DNA of 64,000 bases from Diphasiastrum complanatum (taxonomy: Eukaryota; Streptophyta; Lycopodiopsida; Lycopodiales; Lycopodiaceae): assembly GCA_029204225.1 (NCBI GenBank), contig CM055094.1:70262803-70326802 (forward strand), read 5' to 3'. The position numbers were made by a program, and so were the translations under genes. This document shows, piece after piece, positions 44,377 to 55,664 of this stretch (positions are counted from its first letter, which is position 1; each line of letters starts with the position of its first letter). The notes below the pieces were generated by a model. The model was not told the DNA's origin. It made no database searches and worked only from the letters and a program-made list of their open reading frames with translations.

Positions 44377-45714
44377 ATGGCTACACATAATCAGAGTTCA
44401 AGAGCAACCATTGATGCAATTAATATTTGCAATGAAAAAAATTTAGAAGATCAATAGATGCCAAAAATATATCAAAAATATCAATGGATCTTGATGCATC
44501 CATCTGCAAAAGGCTCATTCCAAAAAAGAAAAAGATCGGATAACATATATAGAAGCTCCTGGAAAGGCAGGATAATGGACTTTAAAGTATCACCTGTCGG
44601 TCAATCCATCACGAAAGTTTTAGTTCAGCATGCTTATCTTCACAATGAGCTCAACATTCATGATTTGAATCCAAATGATAGCAGAAAATGCAATTATAAA
44701 TTTGCAGATTTAATTTCTTTAGAGTTAGCATTTTCTTTAAATTATATTTTTCTTGAGATATTTTTGTTGGTTTTGCAGATTTGTATCTATCAAATTTCGT
44801 TGAATGGAAAACTGTTCAATCGATTGCAGGAATAATCGATGTCATGCATTCAAATATCGGTATTTTACAATATAAATGTCGTTCTCCAAAATCACTTTTA
44901 GAGTCAGGTCTTTTTTATGATCACACCTATTTTTCTGATAAAAATGGTTTAGTTGGTAGATTAGAGCTATATCCTCTACCAAATGTTTCGAGTGAGGAAT
45001 GGATTTCTCCTGATGCAGCAATTTCAAAAAGTGTTTTATCTAGGCTATATATTGATATTTAGAGTATATTAAAATGTAGCACTGGATCAAAGAATAATAC
45101 ATTAAGTTGGTATCTACCTTTTACTTTTTCCATGGATTTTTTTTTTCAAATGCAATGTTCGGAGAACGAAAACAATGTTTATTTGTAAGGACTTGAGTGC
45201 TGAAATAATCGCCGAGTTGTTGGATGATGCTTTATAAAATTAGCAAGTTGAGTGCAGAGTATGTTACTCATCCATGACATTCAGATATCACATCAAAAAA
45301 CAAATGCTCACTTTGTTGTTCTATTATAGATGATGGATTAAATGCAAGAATGTTTGGAAGCCACTTGATCAAGATTTTGGTAGAAACTCTCAAGAGCAAC
45401 TTCGAATAGCAGTGAAAAGAAATGGCAACATTCTTGCAATGATTGAGGTCGAGGAAGATTGGTGTCTCAATCACATTCGATCAAAACTAGACATGTTGCA
45501 ATTCGATATGCCTCAGTACTATCAATTTCGATTGAATGGTGTAAAGGTACGTTATGCCATATAAAAATATTCTTTTTTTTCTATTTCTAAGTGAATCAGT
45601 TTCATAAAATATATTAACTAAAACAATTTCTCTTGTGCAGGTAAGAGTAAGGCAGGAAGAGCATATAAAATACAAAGATATTGAAACATCCACCGAAATT
45701 GAAGATCCATAGAT
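44377..45714 (+). pseudogene. Unrecognised multi-exon gene, copy 1
   Basis: An ATG at 44377 opens MATHNQSSRATIDAINICNE; an in-frame TAG (44455) is followed in the same frame by PKIYQKYQWILMHPSAKGSF and VSPVGQSITKVLVQHAYLHN. After a TTTTGCAG acceptor (44780) comes DLYLSNFVEWKTVQSIAGII, KNGLVGRLELYPLPNVSSEE and LSRLYIDI, then TAG. A third exon (about 45335-45546) reads EQLRIAVKRNGNILAMIEVE and YYQFRLNGVK, with a GTACGT donor. A GTGCAG acceptor (45642) joins it in phase to VRVRQEEHIKYKDIETS and TAG (45712-45714). The last two exons look like a beta-grasp (ubiquitin-like) fold. I do not recognise the family. Confidence 0.45.
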
Positions 45715-45829
45715 TATGAACTATGGAATGTTGTATTGTGTAATACAATTTTTTGTATACATCATTTTTGAAAATATATGAACCACTTTTTCTATGAGGC
45801 TCTTTCATTTCTATAATCTCCATTTCCAT

Positions 45830-46500
45830 GGTGCAAAACACAATGTAATTGCAACTGGATAATATGAGTTTTTGATAACAAGATTCATTGTCTCCTGCAG
45901 GAAATGCATTATCTCGATTGGAGAGATCTTCAGTCACTTGAACTCCAGTGACCACTACAATCAGATATCGAATCGTCGCTTGCCCTTGTTGAAGTCTCGT
46001 ATATATCGGTTGTATTTTTGGTCTTCATTGCCTTGGTCTGTGTTGTCCTTGTCTTGGCAAATTTGGATATGTTCAGATGACGATCTGATCAAAGCTTTGT
46101 GCAACAAATCTAAGTGAACAAATGTCACATCATCATTCTAATCTTATCCAAAAAAAACCACGGTAAAGGCAAGGTAGACCAAGGCTATGAAAAACAAATA
46201 TGTCAAAAAACCGTAGAAATTGAAGATGAATGAATCATGACCTAAATTAATAACAGGAAAACAAACAAGTAAGAACAACCATAGAAAACTGTAAATATAT
46301 TTCTATTAAAATTTTCTGTACATGTGTCTCATCCACATCAAGTGAGACAAAATTTTTTATCAATATCAACTATCTATCATCTCTAGATCCATTTCTCCAA
46401 TTGGAAGTAGCTTGGGTGGAGAACACTCTGCCACTACAACTGGATATGAATTTTTGATCACGAGCTTTATGGTCTCCTACCTAAAGTGCATTATCTCCAT
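45830..46500 (-). pseudogene. Paired exon-like segments on the minus strand, block A
   Basis: Two related segments, near 45850-45945 and 46385-46500, read on the minus strand as SPIEIMHFLQETMNLVIKNS and PMEIMHFR, stop, ETIKLVIKNSYPVVVAE. They appear to be a duplicated exon of an unknown gene. The second is truncated at 46500 by the next block, but is complete in block A' (51202-51360), where a splice acceptor precedes it. Confidence 0.35.
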
Positions 46501-47566
46501 TGGCTACTTTCTGTAAGAGGGGTCTACTTGCATTTATTACATTTGCCTAAAAATACTAGTTCCTACATGGTCATTCCATCTTCTAGGATTCACCATGAGA
46601 CTTACACAGTTCTTACTTGTCATTACTAACTAGTATTCCTCGGCTCTCTGTCTTCATTAGTCTCGTCTTCTCAGAGACCTCCTCGGTCTAAGGTGAGAGG
46701 TGCTGTTGAGTTGCTTTGTCCGGGTATCTTGGGGATTCGATAGAATCAGCAAACAAACCCAAAAGAAACATACATTTCAACAAAATCGAATCTCATATTG
46801 TCCTAGATATCCAATATCTATTCCAGAATCGGTACAAAGAACTTTAATTCTTTTAACAAGTTAGAACTCTCTTGGTCGTTACTGTCATTATAGAGAAATA
46901 CTCTATAACTAAAAAAAAATCCAAATTACTAGATTCCTGTATGGAACACCTTCTATTTGATTACTTTGCAAGATCCAATTCCAATTGCAAAACAGAGATG
47001 GTTCCATAAATGGATTATCAGCCTTGCCACTACTTTTTTCTTAGAATCCTCGAATTCTCAAAATTCTAATTCACACTTGGGAAAAGGAATCCAAATTCCC
47101 AGAGGCAGTCTTTTTAAATAATTCCCAATTTTATTATCACTTGCAATTAGTTAGGAATTGAATGTAAATTAAATAACCGGATCATTAAGACCAACAATCA
47201 TCTACATATTAGACTTCCACTCTTTTCCCCCCTTCCAAAAATAGTTCAGGTTAACAAAACCCCAAATTTGTACTAGGAAAAAGTTCAACTTGGTATCACT
47301 AACTTTAGCACTATCAATTTGGTATCACTAACTTTAGCACACTTTTGATTTGTTCATTAAGTGCCGCACTTAATCCCTAGCAAATCCCCTTACACACCAG
47401 CATTAAACTGTTGTACTAGATTTACATTATTCTTGGTCCTTATTGAGCCCCAGAACATAAATGCTCCTTAATTGACAGATTCACAAAATCTTCAACTAAA
47501 AGTGAAGGTTACAGTGATCTTAACAATCGATTGATTTCAACTTAGTAAGATCATTCACTTTATATT
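46493..47566 (-). repeat. Block H, first copy, LTR-like
   Basis: A 1.07-kb block from CTACTTTCTGTAAGAGG to GATCATTCACTTTAT, repeated at 54584-55664. On the minus strand a purine run GGAAGGGGGGAAAAGAG (about 47223-47239) is followed by TGGAAGTC and the block ends CCCCTCTTACA, as a polypurine tract plus 3' LTR would. It sits between the two copies of block A. The element type is not certain. Confidence 0.6.
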
Positions 47567-47579
47567 GTCTTGTGTCCAA

Positions 47580-47632
<53 letters not shown>

Positions 47633-48053
47633 AAGCACAATTCCAATCTTATAGATTCAAAATATGTCTAAGCATATTAACATGCTCCACTAACATAATT
47701 GTGTTCATAAAATTTTAGAATGCATTTCTTGAGATAATTATCTTGTCTTGTCTCCAAAGAAAAATGTTCGCAAACAGATGGTTCAAAAGGTGTTTCACAT
47801 TTTGATCTCATGCCAATACTTGATTGTCCTTTCATTCAGATTTATGAAGCCAATTAGAGCATTTGAAACCAATAAAATTTGAAAAATTTTGTAAGAAACA
47901 TACGATTCTATTAAATCCACAAAAATGATGACAATGCCAAACTTTTCAACTGGAAAGAGATAAGTTGGAAATACCATGTTAGAATTAGAGATTAACTTGT
48001 TAGATATTTTTGAAGAAAAATAGTTACCATTGAAATGATGTAATTTGTCAAAA

Positions 48054-48590
48054 AAACATTGCGTTGATATTACACAAGAATTGTGCATCAAATACAGTGC
48101 CATACTTGCAAAGACCTGGAACCAATGCAAAACCAAAGTAGAGAAAATAAAGTGGAAATATAGAGATGACAAAGTAGCTTCATCTAGAATTGGATCCATT
48201 CCATCAAAAAAATATTAGGCTGATATTGCAGAAAAATTCTCCGTCAAACATAGTGTCATATTTGCAAAGACTTGGAACCAATACAAAATCAAAGTTGAGA
48301 AAATAAAATGAGAAATTTTCCAAAAATACAGAGATCCTTGGTGCCATGGATGATGGAATTAGATCAAATGTTGATGACCAAACATACACATCAATTGAGG
48401 ACATCAAGCAAAATGTTAATCAAAAAAATACACAAAACCCTATTGATGAAGAGAAAAAATAACAGTGTTTATCTTGAAAGAACATAGTTTCTATGGAGGA
48501 TGTCCAGACATCCAAGCAAATTTAAACACAAGGCCATTAAAAAAACCACTACAAATCTAGCTAGAGCAAAGTACAAAATTTTGGTATAGG
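48054..48590 (+). pseudogene. Myb/SANT-like gene remnant, block A'
   Basis: Same as 43654-44190, but the first domain copy keeps the Trp codon (AKTWNQCKTKVEKIKWKYRD) that is TAG in block A. So this copy preserves the ancestral residue. The second domain copy has QYK for QCK and a stop after KIK. Still broken overall. Confidence 0.42.
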
Positions 48591-48773
48591 CACTACCAGA
48601 GGACGGATGATTGCCAAGGCTTTTTTTGAGCGTTTCTTTGAAAGATAGTTTTTAAAATGAGTCATGCAGGGAGCGGAATGCTCGAGCCTCGGGTTTGTTA
48701 TTTGGCCTCAGAATAAGCCTCACAATCTCTACATTCTCTCCGTTCGCAGCTTGCGTACTCGTATTTTCGACTA

Positions 48774-49582
48774 ATGGCTACACATAATCAGAGTTCAAGA
48801 GCAACCATTGATGCAATTAATATTTGCAATGAAAAAAATTTAGAAGATCAATAGATGCCAAAAATATATCAAAAATATCAATGGATCTTGATGCATCCAT
48901 CTGCAAAAGGCTCATTCGAAAAAAGAAAAAGATCGGATAACATATATAGAAGCTCTTGGAAAGGCAGAATGGACTTTAAAGTATCACCTGTCGGTCAATC
49001 CATCATGAAAGTTTTAGTTCAGCATGCTTATCTTCACAATGAGTTCAACATTCATGATTTGAATCCAAATGATAGCAGAAAATGCAATTATAAATTTGCA
49101 GATTTAATTTTTTTAGAGTTAGCATTTTCTTTAAATTATATTTTTCTTGAGATATTTTTGTTGGTTTTGCAGATTTGTATCTATCAAATTTCGTTGAATG
49201 GAAAACAGTTCAATCGATTGCAGGAATAATCGATGTCATGCATTCAAATATCGGTATTTTACAATATAAAGGTCGTTCTCCAAAATCACTTTTAGAGTCA
49301 GGACTTTTTTATGATCACACCTATTTTCCTGATAAAAATGGTTTAGTTGGTAGATTAGAGCTATATCCTCTACCAAATGTTTCGAGTGAGGAATGGATTT
49401 CTCCTGATGCAGCAATTTCAAAAAGTTTTTTATCTAGGCTATATATTGATATTCAGAGTATATTAAAATGTAGCACTGGATCAAAGAATAATAGATTAAG
49501 TTGGTATCTACCTTTTACTTTTTCCATTGATTTTTTTTTTCAAATGCAATGTTCGGAGAACGAAAACAATGTTTATTTGTAA
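48774..49582 (+). pseudogene. Unrecognised multi-exon gene, copy 2, 3' exons replaced
   Basis: Same start and the same in-frame TAG (48852-48854) as copy 1, which suggests that the stop either predates duplication or lies in an intron. In the second exon this copy reads LYIDIQSILKCSTGSKNNRL and SWYLPFTFSIDFFFQ where block A has a stop after YIDI, so the open exon extends to 49582. Sequence after 49600 is replaced by inserted LTR D and Copia DNA. Only the tail of the last exon returns at 50477. Confidence 0.45.
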
Positions 49583-49599
49583 GGACTTGAGTGCTGAAA

Positions 49600-50476
49600 T
49601 AATATTATGCGGGACTTTTAATGTTGCAGGGCCTAATAGTCAAGTTAGTGAATAAAGTAGGGGTTCCGACCAAAATTTAAATTCAAATTGGTTCCGTCCA
49701 ATTTTTGAATGAGTTCCCTCCACTATTTGAATACATAGGTTTAGATTAGCCAGTAGGAATTGGGATGCCCATCTCCTCATTTCCTATATAAGTTTCAATT
49801 TCGAATCATTGTACATGTTTTATCTTCATTTCTAATACAAGCAGGTTGGCCCTCTTATGAAGTGGATGTGGAATGTCCTTGCTCTCTATCTCTTTTCCTC
49901 CATCTCTTATGCTTTTTTTGTTGTTGCTAATTGTTGGATTTGCTAATTCTTATGCTTTCTCGTGTATCTAATCAATTCTTGTCCTCTAAGAGGCTCATCC
50001 TCTTCTTCTAGGACAATATCAAATGGTGACTCCATCCTCACTTTCCATATTGAGTAGTTTGTAGAATTTAACCTCTCACTAGATACAAGAAAGAATCCAC
50101 CAATGGTTTCCATCTCCCTAATGATTTGTACTAATGTCCTTGTTGACCCTCCCTAAGCTGTTTTCCAAAAATTTTCTCACTAGCAGTTCATTTGATGTTC
50201 ACAAAAACACAAGTGGCAAGATCCCCTTGATCTTGATTCACAAGAACTTTTTAAGAAGGATTCTACAAAACAATGTTCAGGAAAATTGGTTTTGATTTGA
50301 ACCTAGAAACTCACAAAGGCTTCACTTGTCTTGATTATCTCAAATTTGACTTCTAGCCCACTCAGTGGACTTCTAGACACAAATCTTACACTCCCACACA
50401 AAGATGAAATGAAGATTAGATGAAAATCTATCAAGACTTATCAAATCAAGTGAATATTGACTATTTTTGGACAGTA
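49600..50476. mobile_element. Inserted LTR D fragment plus Copia gag fragment
   Basis: 49606-49940 resembles LTR D (GCGGGACTTTTAATGTTGC, then CTATATAAG and the GGATGTGGAATGTCCTTGC segment). On the minus strand 49975-50118 encodes a Copia gag start, METIGGFFLVSSERLNSTN then YSIWKVRMES and EEEDEPLRGQEL. No target duplication was seen, and host sequence is missing at the site, so this is more than a simple insertion. Confidence 0.7.
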
Positions 50477-51201
50477 AAGATATTGGAACATCCACCAAAA
50501 TTGAAGATCCATAGATTATGAACTATGGAATGTTGTATTGTATAATACAATTTTTTGTATACATCATTTTTGAAAATATATGAACCACTTTTTCTATGGG
50601 GCTCTTTCATTTCTATGATCTCCATTTCCATGGTGCAAAACACAATGTAATTGCAACTGGATAATATGAGTTTTTGATAACAAGATTCATTGTCTCCTGC
50701 AGGAAATGCATTATCTCGATTGGGGAGATCTTCAGTCACTTGAACTCCAGTGACCACTACAATCAGATATCGAATCGCCGCTTGCCCTTGTTGAAGTCTC
50801 GTATATATCGGTTGTATTTTTGGTATTCATTGCCTTGGTCTGTGTTGTCCTTGTCTTGGCAAATTTGGATATGTTCAGATGACGATCTGATCAAAGATTT
50901 GTGCAACAAATCTAATTGAACTAATGTCGCATGTTTGGATTGGTTGTGGCAAAGAATCGATCAAATCATCATTCTAATCTTATCCAAAAAAAACCACGGT
51001 AAAGGCAAAGTAGACCAAGGCTATGAAAAACAAATATGTCAAAAAACCATAGAAATTGAAGATGAATGAATCATAACCTGAATTAATAACAGTAAAACAA
51101 ACAAGTAAGAACAACCATAGAAAACTGTAAATATATTTCTATTAAAATTTTCTGTACATGTGTCTCATCCACATCAAGTGAGACGAAATTTTTTATCAAT
51201 A

Positions 51202-51360
51202 TCAACTATCTATCATCTCTAGATCCATTTCTCCAATTGGAAGCAGCTTGGGTGGAGAACACTCTGCCACTACAACTGGATAAGAATTTTTCATCACAAG
51301 CTTTATGGTCTCCTACCTAAAGTGCATTATCTCCATTGGGGAGACCTTCGGGCATTTAAA
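51202..51360 (-). pseudogene. Exon of an unrecognised minus-strand gene
   Basis: On the minus strand a T-rich TTTTTTTCAG acceptor is followed by FKCPKVSPMEIMHFR, TAG, ETIKLVMKNSYPVVVAECSP and PKLLPIGEMDLEMIDS, then TGA. A related exon lies at about 50620-50750. One internal stop. I cannot assign a family. Confidence 0.35.
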
Positions 51361-52049
51361 CTGAAAAAAATATAAACACAATTAAATGTTTTTAATCAAA
51401 GATTAGTTATTAGGAATTTGATTATGAAAAAAAAATAAAAATACAATTAAATCTCATTAATCGAAGATTATCTCTTCCAGATTAGGAAGTCCATCATGTA
51501 GTGCAAGCCAATTGAAAAAATGTTTGGCATTTCATATTGTATACCAAGCACAGCTTACAAAATCAATCTGCTGGAAGGAATGCAATATCAAAATTTTAAC
51601 ATTATGAGATATCGGATCAATGCGTAGGATCTTATAGTAAAAATCTACAATGGAAACAAGTGCGCGTCAAACCGATATTCAAAAAATATTGTTTGAATAT
51701 CGGATCAGCACACACGATTTGAAAAGAAACCAAACAATAACTACATGGGCTTGTCGAACCGATATTGATAAATCTTTACCTCTGCATCAACATTTTTCAG
51801 CTTTAGTATATGCTATTGCATTTGGTACTAGAAAAAGTTCCAGTAGTTTATGGATATGGCTCCTGGCAATTTTGCGTGTGTGTGTAATAGAGTTCATCTT
51901 TAAACAAATTGGATTACGCATGCAAATAGACTTCTTGTAACTTGTCTGATGGATCTCTGTATGTGAGGTTTCAGAATCAGAAGATTATTGGTCTTCTGTA
52001 GCTTCCGAATATTCTTGAGCCAGGGTGGTCGCTTCTTCTACCTAGGTAA
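51361..52049. other. No gene recognised; one perfect inverted repeat
   Basis: AT-rich spacer. A 96-codon open frame at 51650-51940 has no recognised motif. The inverted repeat CCGATATTCAAA (51672-51683) with its complement (51692-51703) around 8 nt lies within it, and CCGATATT recurs at about 51752. Confidence 0.5.
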
Positions 52050-52870
52050 AGCCTTCTATTTCATGACCTTCATTGATGATATGTCACATAAGACGAGATC
52101 TACTTCTTGAAGAAGAAATCAAATGCATTTGACAATTTGAAGAGCTTCAAAGCATTGGTCAAAAATTAGACAGATAGGAAGATCAAAGTCCCAAGGTCAG
52201 ATAGTGGAGGTGAGTACAAGTCTAATGACTTTAATGATCTTTGTGATCAATGTGGGATTAAAAGATAATTTACGCAAGCTCATACTCCTGCTCTCAATGG
52301 TGTAGCTGAGCGCAAGAATCGTACGATTGTGGAAAGTGCCAGATCTATGCTAGCTGAGATGAAGCTACCAAAAGATCATGCAGTACGACAGTCTATCTTC
52401 AAAATAGAAGTCTTACCATTGCCATACCAAAGATAACACTTGAGGAAGCATTCACGAAGAAGAAGCCAAAGGTAAATCACTTGCGAATCTTTGGATGTAA
52501 GGCCTTTGTACACATTCCTAAGGAAGAGAGACGTAAACTTGATGTGAAAGCTATCAAGTGTATATTCCTAGGGTATGATGAACATGTGAAGGGCTATAGA
52601 TGTTTTGATCCAATGGAAAACAAAATCCATGTAAGCCGTGATGTTATCTTTGATGAATCCAAGATGTATGAAGATGAGGATGCTGAGAAGATAGATGCAT
52701 CCAGTGGGAAAGATGGTATAGTGAGGATACCTCCTGATGATGATCCATTCATTGACCTTCCAAGTGATGAACATGATGATACATCTCAAGATACTACCAC
52801 TCAACCCCAAGAAACAGGTTGGAGAGGTAGAGACAAACCTTTTGGTGCAAGAAGGATTGAAGTTGCAGGT
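52050..52870 (+). pseudogene. Copia integrase remnant
   Basis: Pieces of integrase: FYFMTFIDDMSHKT, DNLKSFKALVKN, SDSGGEYKSNDFNDLCDQCG, AHTPALNGVAERKNRTIVES and ARSMLAEMKLPK, so the D, D and E catalytic positions are recognisable. An open frame from 52481 then reads RIFGCKAFVHIPKEERRKLD, KCIFLGYDEHVKGYRCFDP and VSRDVIFDES. Its tail (from about 52830) is unrelated to Copia and runs into the tandem repeat. A frameshift and deletion lie near 52390-52480. Confidence 0.88.
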
Positions 52871-53109
52871 GACAAACTCAAGGGATGCGGTTGCGATGAT
52901 GTGGCGATGGAAGGCGAGCACAATGGTATGTGGTTGCGATGTTATGCTGCTGTACGGTGATTGCAAGGGTTCGATGAAATGCGATGGTTGCAAAGTGATA
53001 CGGTGTGAGGGTGGCTGTTGCGATGGAGTGTGGAAGGTATGTTGAATGAGACGGTATGCGGTCTGATTTGGAGGTGAGGAAGTCCTTCTGTGCAAAACGG
53101 ATGGAATCG
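52871..53109. other. G-rich transition sequence
   Basis: GATG/GTTGCGATG-rich sequence between the integrase tail and the minisatellite, with loose repeats of GTTGCGATG. No gene recognised. Confidence 0.5.
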
Positions 53110-53425
53110 CATTGGTTCAGATTTGAAGCGGATCCCGTCGGTTGAGATATGAGCAAAGTCCTTCGGTTGAGATTTCAGAGATGACGCCAGTTGAGAATTG
53201 ACAAAGGCCTTCGGTTGAGATTTGACACACGTCTCCGGTTGAGATGAAAGGCAGTGCATCGGTTGAGATCTTACAGATTGGCTCCGGTTGAGATGGGAGG
53301 CGGTGTGTGTCGATTGAGATATGATAGATTACTCCGGTTGAGATGGGAGTCAATGCATCGGTTGAGATTTGAACGAGCACTTCGGTTGAGATCTAAGCTG
53401 GTGCTTCGTTTGAGATTTTGGTTGG
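53110..53425. repeat. 24-25 bp minisatellite with core CGGTTGAGAT
   Basis: The core occurs at 53139, 53164, 53187 (variant), 53212, 53236, 53260, 53285, 53311, 53335, 53360, 53383 and 53407 (variant), spaced 23-26 bp. Most spacings are near 24, so the minus-strand frame reads eight-residue repeats (ISTEGLCQ, FSTGVISE types) over 87 codons. Unit length drift makes a selected protein unlikely, but the pattern is clear. Confidence 0.92.
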
Positions 53426-54583
53426 GATCCGGTGTTTTGAAGCATGAGAAAACTGGAGCGGAAGCTTGGATAGAAGGGAATCCAGGTCTGCTTGGGTGTT
53501 TGGTAACAATGGGTTTGCGAGTCTATCAGCCCGTGGGTTTGGGCAATGATGCAGCCATTTATGTGGCTCTGGCCAGTTTGTAGAAACTGAGAGGTGTTGA
53601 AAGATGGGGAGTTTGTGTGCAGGGATCTGAGCGTGGACAATGTTGCCGTTCTTCTGTATGTAGAATGCGGTGGAGTTCAAGTAGTAACGGAGCCAAATGT
53701 TGACAGTTTCTACACTCTAGAATCTGTTTACAAATTTTTTCTTGTTTCTTGTTTACAAGAATTGTTTTCTACCTGTTTAGAGGCTTTTTGACATTTTCTT
53801 GAATGTTAGCTTCTTAGTTCAATGCCAAAACCAGACAGAAGGGACTGATATCGATGTAGTAAATTTCCTTGTCCTGCCTGTCAAAGGACTACTCAGGATC
53901 GTCTCTCTTAAACGCACTTACATTCTACATAGATGCAAGTCAAGAACGCTCATTCACAAATCAGCATGCGGCCCAAATGAATGTTCAGTAGTTTCTACAA
54001 CTACCTAAAATGGACTGAATCAGAGCCTGTATTTTACTAACACTGAGCTACACGTGCATAAATTGACAAAACAAGAATCAAAAACTAATCTACAACATTT
54101 TAGGAGTCCAAGAATCAAGAAACCAACCAGCCTTTTGATTCTTGGACACCCCAAGAACATCAGGAACTATAATGGCAGAGAATATGCAAGATTTACACCA
54201 CAGATCCTAGTTTACCTGAATGTTGGTTCCTACGTTAATCCACAAACAAGGAAAGAAACTAATTCACTCTACGAAAGCAGCAAATCTAATCCACTCTACA
54301 GTCCACAACCACACACAAGGAGAGAAGAGCAAGATCATGAATGCATCACTCAAGAAACAAGCATGATCAAGGAGCTCAATGGATGCACCAAACTTGTGAA
54401 CTCTCTTCTCATTTCAGCATGGAGGTGATACAATTCACATAAAGCTCCTCTACACACAAAGGGAGTCTCTTAAATAAGCAAGAGAGCTTCTTAGGTGGCA
54501 TCCTAGTGGAATTTCCACATTTCACAAATTACAAGTGGAATAATGCTCTCCACTAGAGGTCACCATCAAGAAGTGGCTCACTC
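53426..54583. other. No gene recognised; one hairpin
   Basis: A 124-codon frame at 54054-54428 lacks known motifs. GTCCAAGAATCAA (54106-54118) and its exact complement (54135-54147) form a 13-bp stem with a 16-nt loop. Nothing else seen. Confidence 0.5.
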
Positions 54584-55664
54584 TACTTTCTGTAAGAGGG
54601 GTCTACTTGCATTTATTACATTTGCCTAGAAATACTAGTTCCTACATGGTCATTCCATCTTCCAGGATTCACCATGAGGCTTACACAGTTTTTACTTGTC
54701 ATTACTAACTAGTATTCCTCGGCTCTCATACTCGGCTCTCTATCTTCATTAGTCTCGTCTTCTCAGAGACCTCCTCGGTCTAAGGTGAGAGGTGCTGTTG
54801 AGTTGCTCTGTCCGGGTATCTTGGGGATTCGATAGAATCAGCCAACAACCCCAAAAGAAACATACATTTCAACAAAATCGAATCTCATATTGTCCTAGAT
54901 ATTCAATATCTATTCCAGAATCGGTACAAAGAACTTTAATTCTTTTAACAAGTTAGAACTCTCTTGGTCGTTACTATCATTATAGAGAAATACTCTATAA
55001 CTAAAAAAAAATCCAAATTACTAGATTCCTGTATGGAACACCTTCTATTTGCATTACTTTGCAAGATCCAATTCCAATTGCAAAACAGAGATGGTTCCAT
55101 AAATGGATTATCAACCTTGCCACTACTTTTTTCTTAGAATCCTCGAATTCTCAAAATTCTAATTCACACTTGGGAAAAGGAATCCAAATTCCCAGAGGTA
55201 GTCTTCTTAAATAATTCCCAATTTTATTATCACTTGCAATTAGTTAGACTTCAGGAATTGAATGTAAATTAAATAGCCGGATCATTAAGACCAACAATCA
55301 TCTACATATTAGACTTCCACTCTTTTCCCCCTTTCAAAAAATGGTTCAGGTTAACAAAACCCCAAATTTGTACTAGGAAAAAGTTCAATTTGTTATCACT
55401 AACTTTAGCACTATCAATTTGGTATCACTAACTTTAGCACACTTTTGATTTGTTCATTAAGTGCCGCACTTAATCCCTAGCAAATCCCCTTATAGACCAG
55501 CATTGAACTGTTGTACTATATTTACATTATTCTTGGTCCTTATTGAGCCCCAGAACAGAAATGCTCCTTAATTGACAGATTCACAAAATCTTCAACTAAA
55601 AGTGAAAGTTACAGTGATCTTAACAATCGACTGATTTAAACTCAATAAGATCATTCACTTTATA
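54584..55664 (-). repeat. Block H, second copy
   Basis: Same block as 46493-47566, including the CCCTTTTCC-type purine tract (minus strand) and the CTTACA end, with scattered substitutions. It has a 14-bp local duplication of CTCGGCTCTC near 54718. It leads directly into the 1,340-bp duplication. Confidence 0.7.

Larger units (their letters stand above)
43192..46500 (+). repeat. Block A, first copy of a segmental direct duplication
   Basis: From ATTGTCTTGTGTCCAAAG to TGCATTATCTCCATTGG the block is repeated at 47567-51345 with few changes, apart from an internal replacement. A part (43240-43805) is also present inverted at 23666-24228. It contains the Myb/SANT-like and unknown gene remnants listed below. 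Confidence 0.9.
47567..51345 (+). repeat. Block A', second copy
   Basis: Direct copy of 43192-46500, offset about 4.4 kb. It has a longer (TA)n run (47583-47627). About 880 bp of LTR D and Copia sequence (49600-50476) replace about 465 bp of block A (45210-45676). It continues about 15 bp past the point where block A is cut. Confidence 0.9.

Noticed and set aside
47795-48199. A 134-codon minus-strand frame in block A' (also 43399-43707).
   Set aside because: The plus strand of the same region gives the Myb/SANT-like pattern, repeated twice in tandem. The minus frame is a phenylalanine-rich shadow.
53254-53583. A 109-codon plus-strand frame over the minisatellite.
   Set aside because: Its first half is the translated repeat and its second half has no recognised motif. 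There is no reason to prefer it over the other open frames there.
54054-54428. A 124-codon plus-strand frame.
   Set aside because: It is polar and low in complexity, with no motif, no splice context and no second copy in the window. I kept it only as a remark.
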